Positions 15,949 to 24,210 of a stretch of 64,000 nt of DNA are shown piece by piece; the stretch's first letter is position 1; each line of letters starts with the position of its first letter. The DNA is from Bacteroidota bacterium. GTDB taxonomy: Bacteria > Bacteroidota > Bacteroidia > Chitinophagales > Chitinophagaceae. The stretch is from positions 1 through 64,000 of the forward strand of contig JANYEA010000123.1 of the NCBI GenBank assembly GCA_025363385.1, in the 5' to 3' direction. Both the position numbers and the translations under genes were made by a program. The notes under the pieces were generated by a model, which ran no database searches, was not told the DNA's origin, and saw nothing but the letters and a program-made list of their open reading frames with translations.

Positions 15949-16868
15949 TGCAATTCCTGTTTATATTTCACTGCATTCACAATGTCAATCTCACTGGCAA
16001 TTTCAATGATTCTAGATTTTTCAGGAGGCATCGCATTTTTAAATATGCCAATAATTTCTTGGGCTTTCCCTTGCATAAAAAATTGAAGGATCATCGTATT
16101 GGGATTCTCTTTATTAAATGCTTGTATTTGTATCAGAGCCTGCAATATATTAGATCTTGCCTCGGCTTCATTATCATACATCTTATCTAATCCAGCACGA
16201 TAATAGGTATAGATAATATCGTGAATAATATTGTAACGGCTATTCACTAAATTCTCATTTAGCCAATATCTGTTTCTCAAACCATCAAACACACGCCAGC
16301 CATTAATGCCCTTCCCTTCTGGTGCATTGGTTACAATATTCTGTGCCTTACTAAAATTAACTTCTCCTGATTTCGGACTAAAAGAATCATTGTCCATTCC
16401 AATAATTGTGTACGCATAAAATGCAAATACAGCAGTTAAATTTGCTACACTTGCTTCTGTGCCCTGTACCCTTGTGTCATTAAATTCTACGGGTTGAAAT
16501 TCTATGTATTTGAATAATAGATCCGACTCTTGAAAGTTAATGATAGCTGATTTATAAGAAGCATTAAAAACAGGTCTTGCAGCTTGAATGGCTAAGCTGG
16601 CTTTGTAAACGTTGGGTTCATTTACTGATTCAATATTAATAATAAAACTACAATCAATTTTTTCACTCACCCGATAACTATCATTAGTCCATTTTCTGGT
16701 ATTCAAAAAATTGGTGAGTTGATTTTGCAAGGTGTTGAATACTTTTTTATCAACTGCCGTACCCACTTTATTCGACATAACAGTTACACGGGCATTCAAC
16801 TCCTGAGCCTGTGCCTGAAGAGAAATGATGCAAACAGCAACTACGAAAAGAAGATTATTTTTGTTCAT
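15945..16868 (-). CDS. DUF4835 family protein, PorD-like
   Basis: 307 residues beginning with a signal peptide (MNKNNLLFVVAVCIISLQAQAQ). The body shows DUF4835 features: LNARVTVMSNKVG near the mature N-terminus, CSFIINIESV, a conserved NFQESDLLFKYIEFQPVEFN segment and GWRVFDGLRNRYWLNENL. I recall databases linking this family to PorD, a periplasmic or outer-membrane component of type IX secretion; that link is from memory. In many relatives it follows bamD, rpoZ and coaBC; here coaBC is absent and a terminator separates it from rpoZ. DUF4296 follows with a 4-bp overlap. Confidence 0.82.
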   Translation of the reverse strand: MNKNNLLFVVAVCIISLQAQAQELNARVTVMSNKVGTAVDKKVFNTLQNQLTNFLNTRKWTNDSYRVSEKIDCSFIINIESVNEPNVYKASLAIQAARPVFNASYKSAIINFQESDLLFKYIEFQPVEFNDTRVQGTEASVANLTAVFAFYAYTIIGMDNDSFSPKSGEVNFSKAQNIVTNAPEGKGINGWRVFDGLRNRYWLNENLVNSRYNIIHDIIYTYYRAGLDKMYDNEAEARSNILQALIQIQAFNKENPNTMILQFFMQGKAQEIIGIFKNAMPPEKSRIIEIASEIDIVNAVKYKQELQ

Positions 16869-16906
16869 GGCCTGGTAGTAACCTAATTAGAACTTGAAAA
16901 TAACAA

Positions 16907-16932
16907 AAAACGACAGCAGTTGCTGTCGTTTT
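16907..16932 (-). terminator. rpoZ terminator
   Basis: AAAACGACAGCA (16907-16918) pairs perfectly with TGCTGTCGTTTT (16921-16932) around a 2-nt loop, and the A-run before it gives a T-run on the minus strand. It ends the bamD-rpoZ transcript and separates it from DUF4835. Confidence 0.88.
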
Positions 16933-16955
16933 CTATTATTTAGAACAATTTTATA

Positions 16956-17300
16956 TTAACGGAACAAGTCTTGTTCGTTATTTCTTCTATGGTAAATTTT
17001 GTTTTCCATAAATTCCTGAGTAGCAAGAATTGCCGGATTAGGCATTTTCTCGTACGCTCTTGAAATTTCAATTTGCTCTTTATTCTCATGAATTTCTTCT
17101 AAACTATCGGTGTGAGAAGCAAATTCTTCCAGTTTATTGTGCAATTCTTCTCTCAAAGAAATGTTTATCTGGTTTGCTCTTCTTGCGATGATAGCAATTG
17201 ATTCGTATAAGTTACCTGTTTTTCCTTTGATCTCAATTAGGCTTTTGGTTTCAACAACGCTGGCAGTGTTAGCGCTCATTTGCCTTCTTAATTTACTCAT
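16956..17300 (-). CDS. rpoZ: DNA-directed RNA polymerase omega subunit
   Basis: 114 residues of the Bacteroidota-type omega protein. The conserved core is GNLYESIAIIARRANQINISLREELHNKL, matching the helix in which bacterial omega grips the beta-prime C-terminus. A basic N-terminus and a variable charged C-terminus flank it. It promotes assembly of RNA polymerase. Its ATG overlaps the bamD stop by 4 bp (ATGA), giving translational coupling, and a strong terminator follows. Position after bamD is common in the phylum. Confidence 0.88.
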   Translation of the reverse strand: MSKLRRQMSANTASVVETKSLIEIKGKTGNLYESIAIIARRANQINISLREELHNKLEEFASHTDSLEEIHENKEQIEISRAYEKMPNPAILATQEFMENKIYHRRNNEQDLFR

Positions 17301-18094
17301 TTTTTCAGGTTTTTTAAATAATTATTTGATTGTGTTTTGTATTTTCCTACTTCTTCCAGGTACTTACTTCCGCTAAACCGTTCACTAAAATCTGCACACT
17401 CACTTACCACTTTTTCGTAACGCTCTCTCTGCTTCTCTTCATAACTCATTTCAGCGTATTTGAAGTACGACTTGATAACAAGTAATTTATACTCATCTGC
17501 TTTCTTTGAATCCGGAAAATTGTCAGAAACATTTCCGAATGCAATGGCGGCGGCTTTATAAAAGCCCAGGTCGTAATACAAACCTGCACTTTTAAAATCT
17601 TTGGCCTCTAATTTCTCTCTGCACTTATCAATGATTTCTGCTGCTTCTTTACTCTTTGCAGAATTAGGATGCGTATTGATAAATGTTTGCATCAAACCAA
17701 TCGACTTATTTGTATTCGTTTGATCCAGATCGATTTTAGGTGATTGCTTATAATAGCAATTTGCCCTCATAAAATCGCACTCTTCTACTTTGGCACTGTT
17801 CGGAAAATTTTCTACAAAACTTTTGAATAAATTTTCAGCATTCAAATAGTCTTTCTCATAGAAATAAGAATATGCAAATTTGTAATAAGCATCTTCATAT
17901 CCTGGAGTACCTTTTATAAAAGGAAATATATCCTCATAGAGCTGTTGCGCGTAATTATAGTTCTTCGCCTCATAATATTTATCAGCCATCTTGTGTTTGT
18001 ACTCGAAATCCTTACTCTTCACAATTTTTGAAAACTTGTTCGAGCATGAGCTAAAAAGTAACGCCAAGATCAATAATGAGAGAATCCTATTCAT
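17297..18094 (-). CDS. bamD: outer membrane assembly factor BamD
   Basis: The track start is a TTG inside the promoter box; the ATG at 18094 (MNRILSLLILALLFSSCSN) is preferred and gives 265 residues. The signal peptide ends in a lipobox (LFSSCS, lipidated Cys17). Several TPR-like helical hairpins follow, including the typical YYKFAYSYFYEKDYLNAENLFKSF and a later GLYYDLGFYKAAA. BamD is the lipoprotein of the BAM complex that feeds barrel proteins to BamA. rpoZ is coupled downstream. A -7 box lies 9 nt before the ATG. Confidence 0.93.
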   Translation of the reverse strand: MNRILSLLILALLFSSCSNKFSKIVKSKDFEYKHKMADKYYEAKNYNYAQQLYEDIFPFIKGTPGYEDAYYKFAYSYFYEKDYLNAENLFKSFVENFPNSAKVEECDFMRANCYYKQSPKIDLDQTNTNKSIGLMQTFINTHPNSAKSKEAAEIIDKCREKLEAKDFKSAGLYYDLGFYKAAAIAFGNVSDNFPDSKKADEYKLLVIKSYFKYAEMSYEEKQRERYEKVVSECADFSERFSGSKYLEEVGKYKTQSNNYLKNLKK

Positions 18095-18103
18095 ACAAGT
18101 GGG

Positions 18104-18111
18104 CAAAATTA
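18104..18111 (-). promoter_or_regulatory. -7 promoter box of bamD
   Basis: On the minus strand this reads TAATTTTG, matching TAnnTTTG, and ends 9 nt before the preferred ATG of bamD. It argues against the longer ORF start. No clear -33 TTG was found. Confidence 0.5.
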
Positions 18112-18177
18112 GTTATTATCGGGCAATATATAAACTCGTATTCTAGTTTAGCCTTACCGCTCGTTAAGATTTACCTA

Positions 18178-18211
18178 AAAAGGCTGTTACGCCTGAGCGA
18201 AACAGCCTTTT
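18178..18211 (-). terminator. rpsA terminator
   Basis: AAAAGGCTGTT (18178-18188) pairs with AACAGCCTTTT (18201-18211) around a 12-nt loop. The A-run on its left gives a T-run on the minus strand, 19 nt after the rpsA stop. Confidence 0.88.
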
Positions 18212-18229
18212 CTTATTAAAAATCTACAA

Positions 18230-20170
18230 TTATTGTTTGTCTCCTTCGCCTTCCTGCAGTTTAGCCTTAATTTCAGCAAGTGCACTCAAGTCGCCCAAAG
18301 TAGTTTTTTCTACTTTAGCTTGAATGTTTTTCACTGCTTTCTTAGTGCTTTCTGTCTCAGCTTTTGCTTCTTTCTTTGCAGTTTCTTTCACTTCAGCTAC
18401 TGCCGCTTCCCAGATACGTGCATGACTTAACACAATACGCTTCTCGTTACGATCAAATTCGATCACAACAAACTGAGTAGTTTCGTCAGCCTTCACGGTA
18501 GAACCATCTTCTTTATTCAAGTGACGGTTAGGAGTGAATCCTTCTAAACCATATTGTAATTGTACTAAAGCACCTTTATCGTCTTTACGGGTTACAGTTC
18601 CTTCGTGTACAGTTCCAACTGCGAAAGTATCTTCTAGTGCATTCCAAGGATCTTCTTCTAATTGCTTATGACCTAATTGCAATTTGCGGTTTTCCTTATC
18701 AATGCTCAAAATGATGATATCGATATGCTCACCCACTTTGGTATAATCTGTTGGGTGATTGAAACGCTTCAACCAGCTCAAGTCGCTGATATGGATCATT
18801 CCACCAATACCTGGCTCCAATTCAACGAACACGCCATAAGGAGTGATATTCTTCACTAAACCTTTATGTTTGCTATTTTCAGGGAATTTGGTTTCGATAG
18901 AGCTCCATGGATCCTGACTCATTTGCTTAATGCTCAAGCTCATTTTACGAGCATCTTTGTCAAGAGTAACCACTTTTGCTTCATACTCATCGCCCAACTT
19001 AAAGAATTCCTTAGCGTTGATCGGAGTGTTCGCCCAAGTAATTTCAGATACGTGAACCAGACCTTCAACTCCAGGTTGAATTTCTAAGAAAGCACCGTAA
19101 TCTTCAATGTTTACTACTTTACCTTTTACAACAGAACCTTCAGCTAAACCTTCAGGCAACACATCCCAAGGGTGTGGAGTCAATTGCTTTAAACCAAGGC
19201 TGATACGTTTTTTATCGTCGTCGAAATCTAAAACCACCACTTGTAATTTCTGATCCATCTTCACCACTTCGCTTGGGTGAGAGATACGACCCCATGAAAT
19301 GTCTGTGATGTACAACAAACCATCCAAACCACCTAAGTCCATAAATGCACCGAAGTCTGTGATATTTTTAACCACACCTTCTAATACCTGACCTTTTTCT
19401 AGTTTGCTCATGATCTCTGCACGTTGTGCTTCGATATCGCTTTCGATTAATGCTTTATGAGATACAACGGCATTTTTAATTGTTTCGTTGATCTTAACTA
19501 CTTTGAATTCCATTGTTTTACCAACAAACTGATCATAATCAGTTACAGGCTTCACATCGATTTGAGAACCTGGCAAGAAAGTTTCCATTCCAAATACGTC
19601 AACAATCAAACCACCTTTGGTTTTGCTGGTAACTGTACCTGTAATAACTTCTCCAGTTTTGTGAACTTCCACAATACGCTCCCAAGCACGGAAGATTCTT
19701 GCAGACTTGCGGCTTAAATGTAAATTACCACCTCTGTCTTCTTTTTCAACAACCATTACTTCTACATCATCACCAATTTTCAATCCCTGAACATCACGGA
19801 ATTCGTTCAAAGAAATCAAACCATCACTTTTAAAACCAATGTTGATTACAACATCTGTTTTAGTTAAAGCAACTACAGCACCTCTTACAATTTCGCCATC
19901 AGCGATTTGTACAAAAGTGTCGTCGTAAACTTTGTCATACTTCATTCTTTCAGTTTCCGCATAAGAGCTAACATTACGTTTGTCGATGCTCCAATCGAAA
20001 TCATCATGTGCAGTTTCAACAGCTATAGGCGCTTCAACGATTGCAGTAGGCGCTTCAGCAACTAGTTCTTCTACAGGTGCATTTGTTGTCGCAGTAGGAA
20101 CTTCAACAGCTTCTGAAGCTGCGGCGTTCTCCTGTGCATCTGCGTTTAATTGTTTCAAGAAAAATTGCAT
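18230..20170 (-). CDS. rpsA: 30S ribosomal protein S1
   Basis: The track start (TTG, 20206) lies within the promoter; the ATG at 20170 (MQFFLKQLNADAQ) gives 646 residues. An Ala/Val/Glu-rich N-terminal extension (about 1-65) precedes six S1/OB-fold repeats, recognisable by GAFMDLGGLDGLLYITDISW, GAFLEIQPGVEGLVHVSEITW and GVFVELEPGIGGMIHISDLSW. The tail is Lys/Glu-rich. S1 binds single-stranded mRNA on the small subunit; in Bacteroidota, where Shine-Dalgarno sites are rare, it should matter more. Promoter, leader hairpin and terminator are all visible. Confidence 0.96.
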   Translation of the reverse strand: MQFFLKQLNADAQENAAASEAVEVPTATTNAPVEELVAEAPTAIVEAPIAVETAHDDFDWSIDKRNVSSYAETERMKYDKVYDDTFVQIADGEIVRGAVVALTKTDVVINIGFKSDGLISLNEFRDVQGLKIGDDVEVMVVEKEDRGGNLHLSRKSARIFRAWERIVEVHKTGEVITGTVTSKTKGGLIVDVFGMETFLPGSQIDVKPVTDYDQFVGKTMEFKVVKINETIKNAVVSHKALIESDIEAQRAEIMSKLEKGQVLEGVVKNITDFGAFMDLGGLDGLLYITDISWGRISHPSEVVKMDQKLQVVVLDFDDDKKRISLGLKQLTPHPWDVLPEGLAEGSVVKGKVVNIEDYGAFLEIQPGVEGLVHVSEITWANTPINAKEFFKLGDEYEAKVVTLDKDARKMSLSIKQMSQDPWSSIETKFPENSKHKGLVKNITPYGVFVELEPGIGGMIHISDLSWLKRFNHPTDYTKVGEHIDIIILSIDKENRKLQLGHKQLEEDPWNALEDTFAVGTVHEGTVTRKDDKGALVQLQYGLEGFTPNRHLNKEDGSTVKADETTQFVVIEFDRNEKRIVLSHARIWEAAVAEVKETAKKEAKAETESTKKAVKNIQAKVEKTTLGDLSALAEIKAKLQEGEGDKQ

Positions 20171-20177
20171 AAAATAA

Positions 20178-20200
20178 CCCCGAGGGTTTATAATTCGGGG
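20178..20200 (-). promoter_or_regulatory. hairpin in the rpsA leader
   Basis: CCCCGA (20178-20183) pairs with TCGGGG (20195-20200) in the short leader between promoter and ATG of rpsA, ending 7 nt from the start codon. It could affect ribosome access, possibly as an S1 autoregulatory site. That role is a guess. Confidence 0.45.
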
Positions 20201-20203
20201 CTG

Positions 20204-20233
20204 CAAAGGTAAGGGTATGGCAGTAAAAACAAA
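20204..20233 (-). promoter_or_regulatory. rpsA promoter, TTTG-N18-TACCTTTG
   Basis: Minus strand: -7 box TACCTTTG (20204-20211) and -33 TTTG (20230-20233) separated by 18 nt. Both match the Bacteroidota housekeeping consensus. The same -7 octamer precedes rpsJ, fusA, rpsL and yidC. Confidence 0.75.
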
Positions 20234-20409
20234 GGATTTAAGCTTAAAAAAACTTATCTAAATCCTAAATAAAAGGACCAATTTCAAGGTTTTTACAATT
20301 TTTTCATTAATTAGATAGATAAATTAAGAAATAATAATATTTGTAACCTGAGAAATCTAATAAAATATTCATGAACTAAAATCAAATATCTGCTTCTTAA
20401 TAGAAAGTA

Positions 20410-20838
20410 CTATGACTGTATATAAGAATGCAAATGTGAAATGGTTTCTTGCTGTGTAAGAATGGTTTCAGTAACAACATCATTCATTGAAATGATTCCC
20501 ACTAATTTTGTTGTTTCAATTACTGGCAGATACCGAATGCGATTTGAAGACATAAGTTGCATGCATTTATCTACCGTATCGTTGAGTTGAACTGCAGGAA
20601 ATTCGGTTGACATGATTTCTGAAATGGGAGTATCACTTGAGCTTTTCCCTTTCAGAACAATTTTTCGGGAATAATCTCTTTCTGTAATGATACCAATAAA
20701 CGAATCATCTTCAACCACCACAAGAGCACCAATATTTTGATCCGCCATCATTTCTAATGCTTCTATTACAGACAAATTGGGAGACACTGTGCTTACTTTA
20801 TTTCCTTTTCTTTTCAGGATGTCGTTTACTTTTCTCAT
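20410..20838 (-). CDS. CBS domain protein
   Basis: 142 residues made of two CBS repeats. The first (about 10-65) includes PNLSVIEALEMMADQNIGALVVVEDDSFIGIITERDYSRKI split over its core. The second (about 78-132) includes VDKCMQLMSSNRIRYLPVIE and LVGIISMNDVV. Paired CBS domains bind adenosine nucleotides and act as energy sensors for a partner protein. There is no attached effector domain and no obvious neighbour to regulate. Stand-alone gene in a spacious intergenic region. Confidence 0.9.
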   Translation of the reverse strand: MRKVNDILKRKGNKVSTVSPNLSVIEALEMMADQNIGALVVVEDDSFIGIITERDYSRKIVLKGKSSSDTPISEIMSTEFPAVQLNDTVDKCMQLMSSNRIRYLPVIETTKLVGIISMNDVVTETILTQQETISHLHSYIQS

Positions 20839-21037
20839 TTGCTAGTTTTGAATCATTAATTTAAGAAATCCATGGGATTTTCGCAAGATTTTTTTTCACT
20901 TATCAATGTACCAACAATAAACTAGGTTAAGATTAGCATTTTGTATGAAATTATTTTAATGAAAATTTATTCGAAACAAATTGGGTTATTCCATCTTCTT
21001 AACTACCTTAATTGTACAAACTTAAAAATTAAGCCAT

Positions 21038-21364
21038 ATGAAAAAAATGTTATTAGCCCTTACGGCTTTTGTATTCATGACGAGCATCGGTATTGCACAG
21101 AAAAAAGAAGCTACAAAAGCTAAACCGGCAGAAAAAGCAAAAACAGAAAAAGCGGCACCAGCTGCTAAACCTGCCGCAGCCACAGTAGCAAAAACTGCTG
21201 CACCAACTGCAGCTCCGCTTAAAAAAGACGGAACTCCTGATAAACGTTATAAAGAAAACAAAGGAGCCCCAAAAACTGCACCTGCAGGACCTACTAAAAA
21301 AGACGGAACTCCAGACATGCGTTATAAAGAGAATAAAGCAGCTGCTCCTAAGAAAAAAGGATAA
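21038..21364 (+). CDS. small secreted Lys/Ala/Pro-rich protein with KKDGTPD repeats
   Basis: 108 residues. A signal peptide (MKKMLLALTAFVFMTSIGIAQ) is followed by a disordered Lys/Ala/Pro-rich stretch (about 22-60) and two near-identical repeats, KKDGTPDKRYKENKGA and KKDGTPDMRYKENKAA, about 26 residues apart. The very basic tail ends PKKKG. The family is not named to my knowledge, although similar KKDGTPDxRYKxNK proteins occur in Bacteroidota. The repeat may bind an acidic surface polymer or nucleic acid (guess). It has its own terminator and no operon partner. Confidence 0.75.
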   Translation: MKKMLLALTAFVFMTSIGIAQKKEATKAKPAEKAKTEKAAPAAKPAAATVAKTAAPTAAPLKKDGTPDKRYKENKGAPKTAPAGPTKKDGTPDMRYKENKAAAPKKKG

Positions 21365-21384
21365 CCACTTTTTAATATCAAAAT

Positions 21385-21419
21385 GCGCCCATCTGAGCAA
21401 TCGGATTTGGGCGCTTTTT
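21385..21419 (+). terminator. terminator after the KKDGTPD protein
   Basis: GCGCCCA (21385-21391) pairs with TGGGCGC (21408-21414), followed by TTTTTATTT. The T-run overlaps the stop codon of the convergent flavoprotein gene. Confidence 0.82.
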
Positions 21420-22641
21420 ATTTGCCTGCAATTGCCTTTGCTGCAATCCAACCACTGGTCCAGGCATTCTGAAAATTGAACCCACCAGTTACCCCATCAA
21501 TATCCATGATTTCTCCTGCAAAATACAAATGCGGTATTTTTTTGCTCTGCATGGTATTGGGATCAATTTCATTTAATGTAATACCGCCGCAGGTTACAAA
21601 TTCTTCTTTAAAAGTAGTTTTACCGTTTACTATAAATTCACCAGAGGTTAGATTTTTGATTAATTTATTTTGTTCTTTTGAAGGCAGGTCTGCCCACCGC
21701 GTTTCTTCTTTTATTACAGACAATTCCAACAAATAATTCCAGAGCCTATTGGGTAATCCAAATGGATTTTTATTGGCCATTTTCTGTGGGGCTAATTCAT
21801 TTCTCAGATCATGCCACGACTCCCTTAAACTTTGTTCTGTATAGCTACTCAACCAATTCACCATGATTGTAAATTGATAGGAAGTGTTGGCTAGTATTCT
21901 TGCACCCCAGGCAGATAATTTTAAAATTGCTGGGCCACTCATACCCCAATGTGTAATTAAAATGGGGCCCTGTTCTAGTAATTTGGTTCCCATTATTTTA
22001 ACGGTTGCCATGGGAACGGATAATCCCATTAAAGAACAAATTTTATTCCCCGGCATATTAAATGTAAATAAAGAAGGAACTGGGGGTTCAATAGTATGCC
22101 CGAGCAAAGTTAACCAATGAAACATACTTTCTTTTGGGAAGCCGCCGCAAGCAATACATAGATCGTCGGAGATTAATTCTTTATGAGTGGCTGTTGTTAA
22201 AATAAATGTATTGTCTCTTTTTTCAATTGATTTTATATCCGTTTGCATCAGCACTTTAACAGCATATTTGTCTGCCTCACTTAATAGGCAGTTAATAATT
22301 GTTTGAGAATTATTAGTGATGGGAAACATACGTCCATCTACTTCTGCCACCAGTTCTACTTTTCTTTCTGCAAACCATTGAATGCTGTCTTTGGTATTGA
22401 AATGGTGAAAGGCTTTTTTTAAAAATTGCTGGCCGCGCGGATATTTTTTAACTAACTCAGGTATTTCAAAACAAGCATGTGTGGTATTACACCTTCCCCC
22501 TCCGCTCACTTTTACTTTAGATAATAATTGATTACTTTTTTCTACAATAGTTACTTCCAGATCTGGGTTCATTCTTGCAGCATTTACTGCACAAAAAAAA
22601 CCGGCAGCACCTCCGCCTATTACAATTAACTTTTTTGACAT
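21418..22641 (-). CDS. NAD(P)/FAD-dependent oxidoreductase, HI0933/BaiN family
   Basis: 407 residues. The N-terminal dinucleotide motif is VIGGGAAGFFCAVNAA, followed by the family-specific KVSGGGRCNTTH loop. The C-terminal FAD segment reads LYFAGEIMDIDGVTGGFNFQNAWTSGW, which closes the flavin site in HI0933-like proteins. Members include BaiN-like reductases, but most have no assigned substrate. Length is typical. It follows the M20 peptidase gene by 5 bp and is probably co-transcribed with it. Confidence 0.88.
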   Translation of the reverse strand: MSKKLIVIGGGAAGFFCAVNAARMNPDLEVTIVEKSNQLLSKVKVSGGGRCNTTHACFEIPELVKKYPRGQQFLKKAFHHFNTKDSIQWFAERKVELVAEVDGRMFPITNNSQTIINCLLSEADKYAVKVLMQTDIKSIEKRDNTFILTTATHKELISDDLCIACGGFPKESMFHWLTLLGHTIEPPVPSLFTFNMPGNKICSLMGLSVPMATVKIMGTKLLEQGPILITHWGMSGPAILKLSAWGARILANTSYQFTIMVNWLSSYTEQSLRESWHDLRNELAPQKMANKNPFGLPNRLWNYLLELSVIKEETRWADLPSKEQNKLIKNLTSGEFIVNGKTTFKEEFVTCGGITLNEIDPNTMQSKKIPHLYFAGEIMDIDGVTGGFNFQNAWTSGWIAAKAIAGK

Positions 22642-22646
22642 ACTAT

Positions 22647-24179
22647 TTATTTCATCATCATGATAGCAGCAAATGTTTCAATGCCATTCCACAAATTTTG
22701 TAATCGTATATTTTCGTTTTCAGCGTGCTGATTATTATCGTGATTGGCGATGGGTACTGTAATGGTTTTTGCGTGCAGATATTTTTCAAAAACAAATAGG
22801 GGTAAACTTCCTCCTACTGAGGGCATCAAAACTATTTGATCACTAGTGGTTGATTTAACTGCAGCAATTACATTTTGTGCAATGGGAAGATCCATGGAAG
22901 TTCTTTGAGCATTGTATCCATCGCTTAAAATTACTTTAGCAATTTTGGGATATAATTTTCTCTCTGCTTCTGTAGGGTCTTGATCTGTTACATAATAGCC
23001 CTGCTTCTTAATATGTGCTACTACTTTATTTTGTTGTCTTCTAAAATCATTTCCCAAAACTAAACGAAGATCTAGTGATGCAGTAGCGGTTGTGGGAATC
23101 ACATTGCTCGACAACTTTCCTACATTAGCACTCTGTAATCCATTTATATTTAAGGATGGATTAAGAATAGATTCAGCAAGGGTTAGTTGATCATTTTCTT
23201 GCGCTAAAAAGCCTAATTCCTTTTTCATTTGATTATCGGGAGAAGGTATTTCTTTTAATGCCTTTTTTTCATTTTCAGAAAGAGGAGTCACATCATCATA
23301 AAACCCTTTTACTAAGACATTCCCATTATCGTCTTTCATACTCGACAATAGTTTCGACAACAGCATTGCCGGATTAGGGGCCCAATTACCATAATGACCG
23401 CTATGCAAAGGCCTTTTACTTCCATACACAGTGAGTTCCATATGGGTATCTCCACGAACGCCAAATGAAACCATTTTTTTTCCTGATTGATGTACTGGAC
23501 CATCACAGATTATCCAAAGATCGCTTTGTAATTGGGGTGCATACTTTTCAAGCACTTCGTATAAGTGATCAGACCCCGCTTCTTCTTCCCCTTCAAAGAA
23601 AAATTTTAAATTGATAGAAGGCTGATAGCCACATTTGGTAATTGACTCATAAGCAGATAAAATAGACATTACTCCTGCTTTGTCATCTGATGCACTTCTA
23701 GCATAAATGCGCCATTCTGGGTTAATTTCTGCTGTTTGATCTGGCCATGAAATAATAGTTCCTTGATTTTCTAATGAACTGTTTAATAAAGAAGGTTTAA
23801 AGGGATGCAAGCCTTTTGCCCATTTTGTTGAATCAACAGGTTGTCCATCGTAATGCGCATAAAAAATAATTGTTTTAGTGGCACCCGGATGAATTACCTC
23901 GCCATAAATTACTGGCGGTATTCCGATGGTTTTTGGAGCAAGTAATTGCACATTGGAAATACCCCTATTCTTCATCATTTGTTGAATAAAGGCGGCATTC
24001 TTTTGTATATGAATCGTATCAGAAGCTATATTGGGAATACCCAAAAAAGAAGTATACTCTGCTAACCATTGATGCATTTGTTTATCACAATATGCACGAA
24101 TGTTTATTAATTCTTTAGATTGTGCGCTAGCTGAATAAGCTGAAAAAAATAATAAAAATCCAAAAATGATTTTTTGCAT
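22647..24179 (-). CDS. secreted M20-family metallopeptidase
   Basis: 510 residues with an N-terminal signal peptide (MQKIIFGFLLFFSAYSASAQ). The dizinc site of the M20 family is visible: the histidine in FYAHYDGQPVD, the bridging aspartate in SASDDKAGV, the catalytic and metal glutamates in FEGEEEAGSD and a late histidine in IANHDNNQHAENE. The lid domain lies between about 240 and 380. It should hydrolyse dipeptides or related amides in the periplasm. It sits upstream of the flavoprotein gene and 31 bp downstream of map. Confidence 0.9.
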   Translation of the reverse strand: MQKIIFGFLLFFSAYSASAQSKELINIRAYCDKQMHQWLAEYTSFLGIPNIASDTIHIQKNAAFIQQMMKNRGISNVQLLAPKTIGIPPVIYGEVIHPGATKTIIFYAHYDGQPVDSTKWAKGLHPFKPSLLNSSLENQGTIISWPDQTAEINPEWRIYARSASDDKAGVMSILSAYESITKCGYQPSINLKFFFEGEEEAGSDHLYEVLEKYAPQLQSDLWIICDGPVHQSGKKMVSFGVRGDTHMELTVYGSKRPLHSGHYGNWAPNPAMLLSKLLSSMKDDNGNVLVKGFYDDVTPLSENEKKALKEIPSPDNQMKKELGFLAQENDQLTLAESILNPSLNINGLQSANVGKLSSNVIPTTATASLDLRLVLGNDFRRQQNKVVAHIKKQGYYVTDQDPTEAERKLYPKIAKVILSDGYNAQRTSMDLPIAQNVIAAVKSTTSDQIVLMPSVGGSLPLFVFEKYLHAKTITVPIANHDNNQHAENENIRLQNLWNGIETFAAIMMMK

Positions 24180-24210
24180 CTAACTACAGTTTTGCTGTAA
24201 GATACAAAAG

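Noticed and set aside
21053-21451. Minus-strand Cys/Phe/Ser-rich ORF of 132 residues
   Set aside because: Antisense shadow of the Lys/Ala-rich secreted protein, whose signal peptide, repeats and terminator are all in order on the plus strand.
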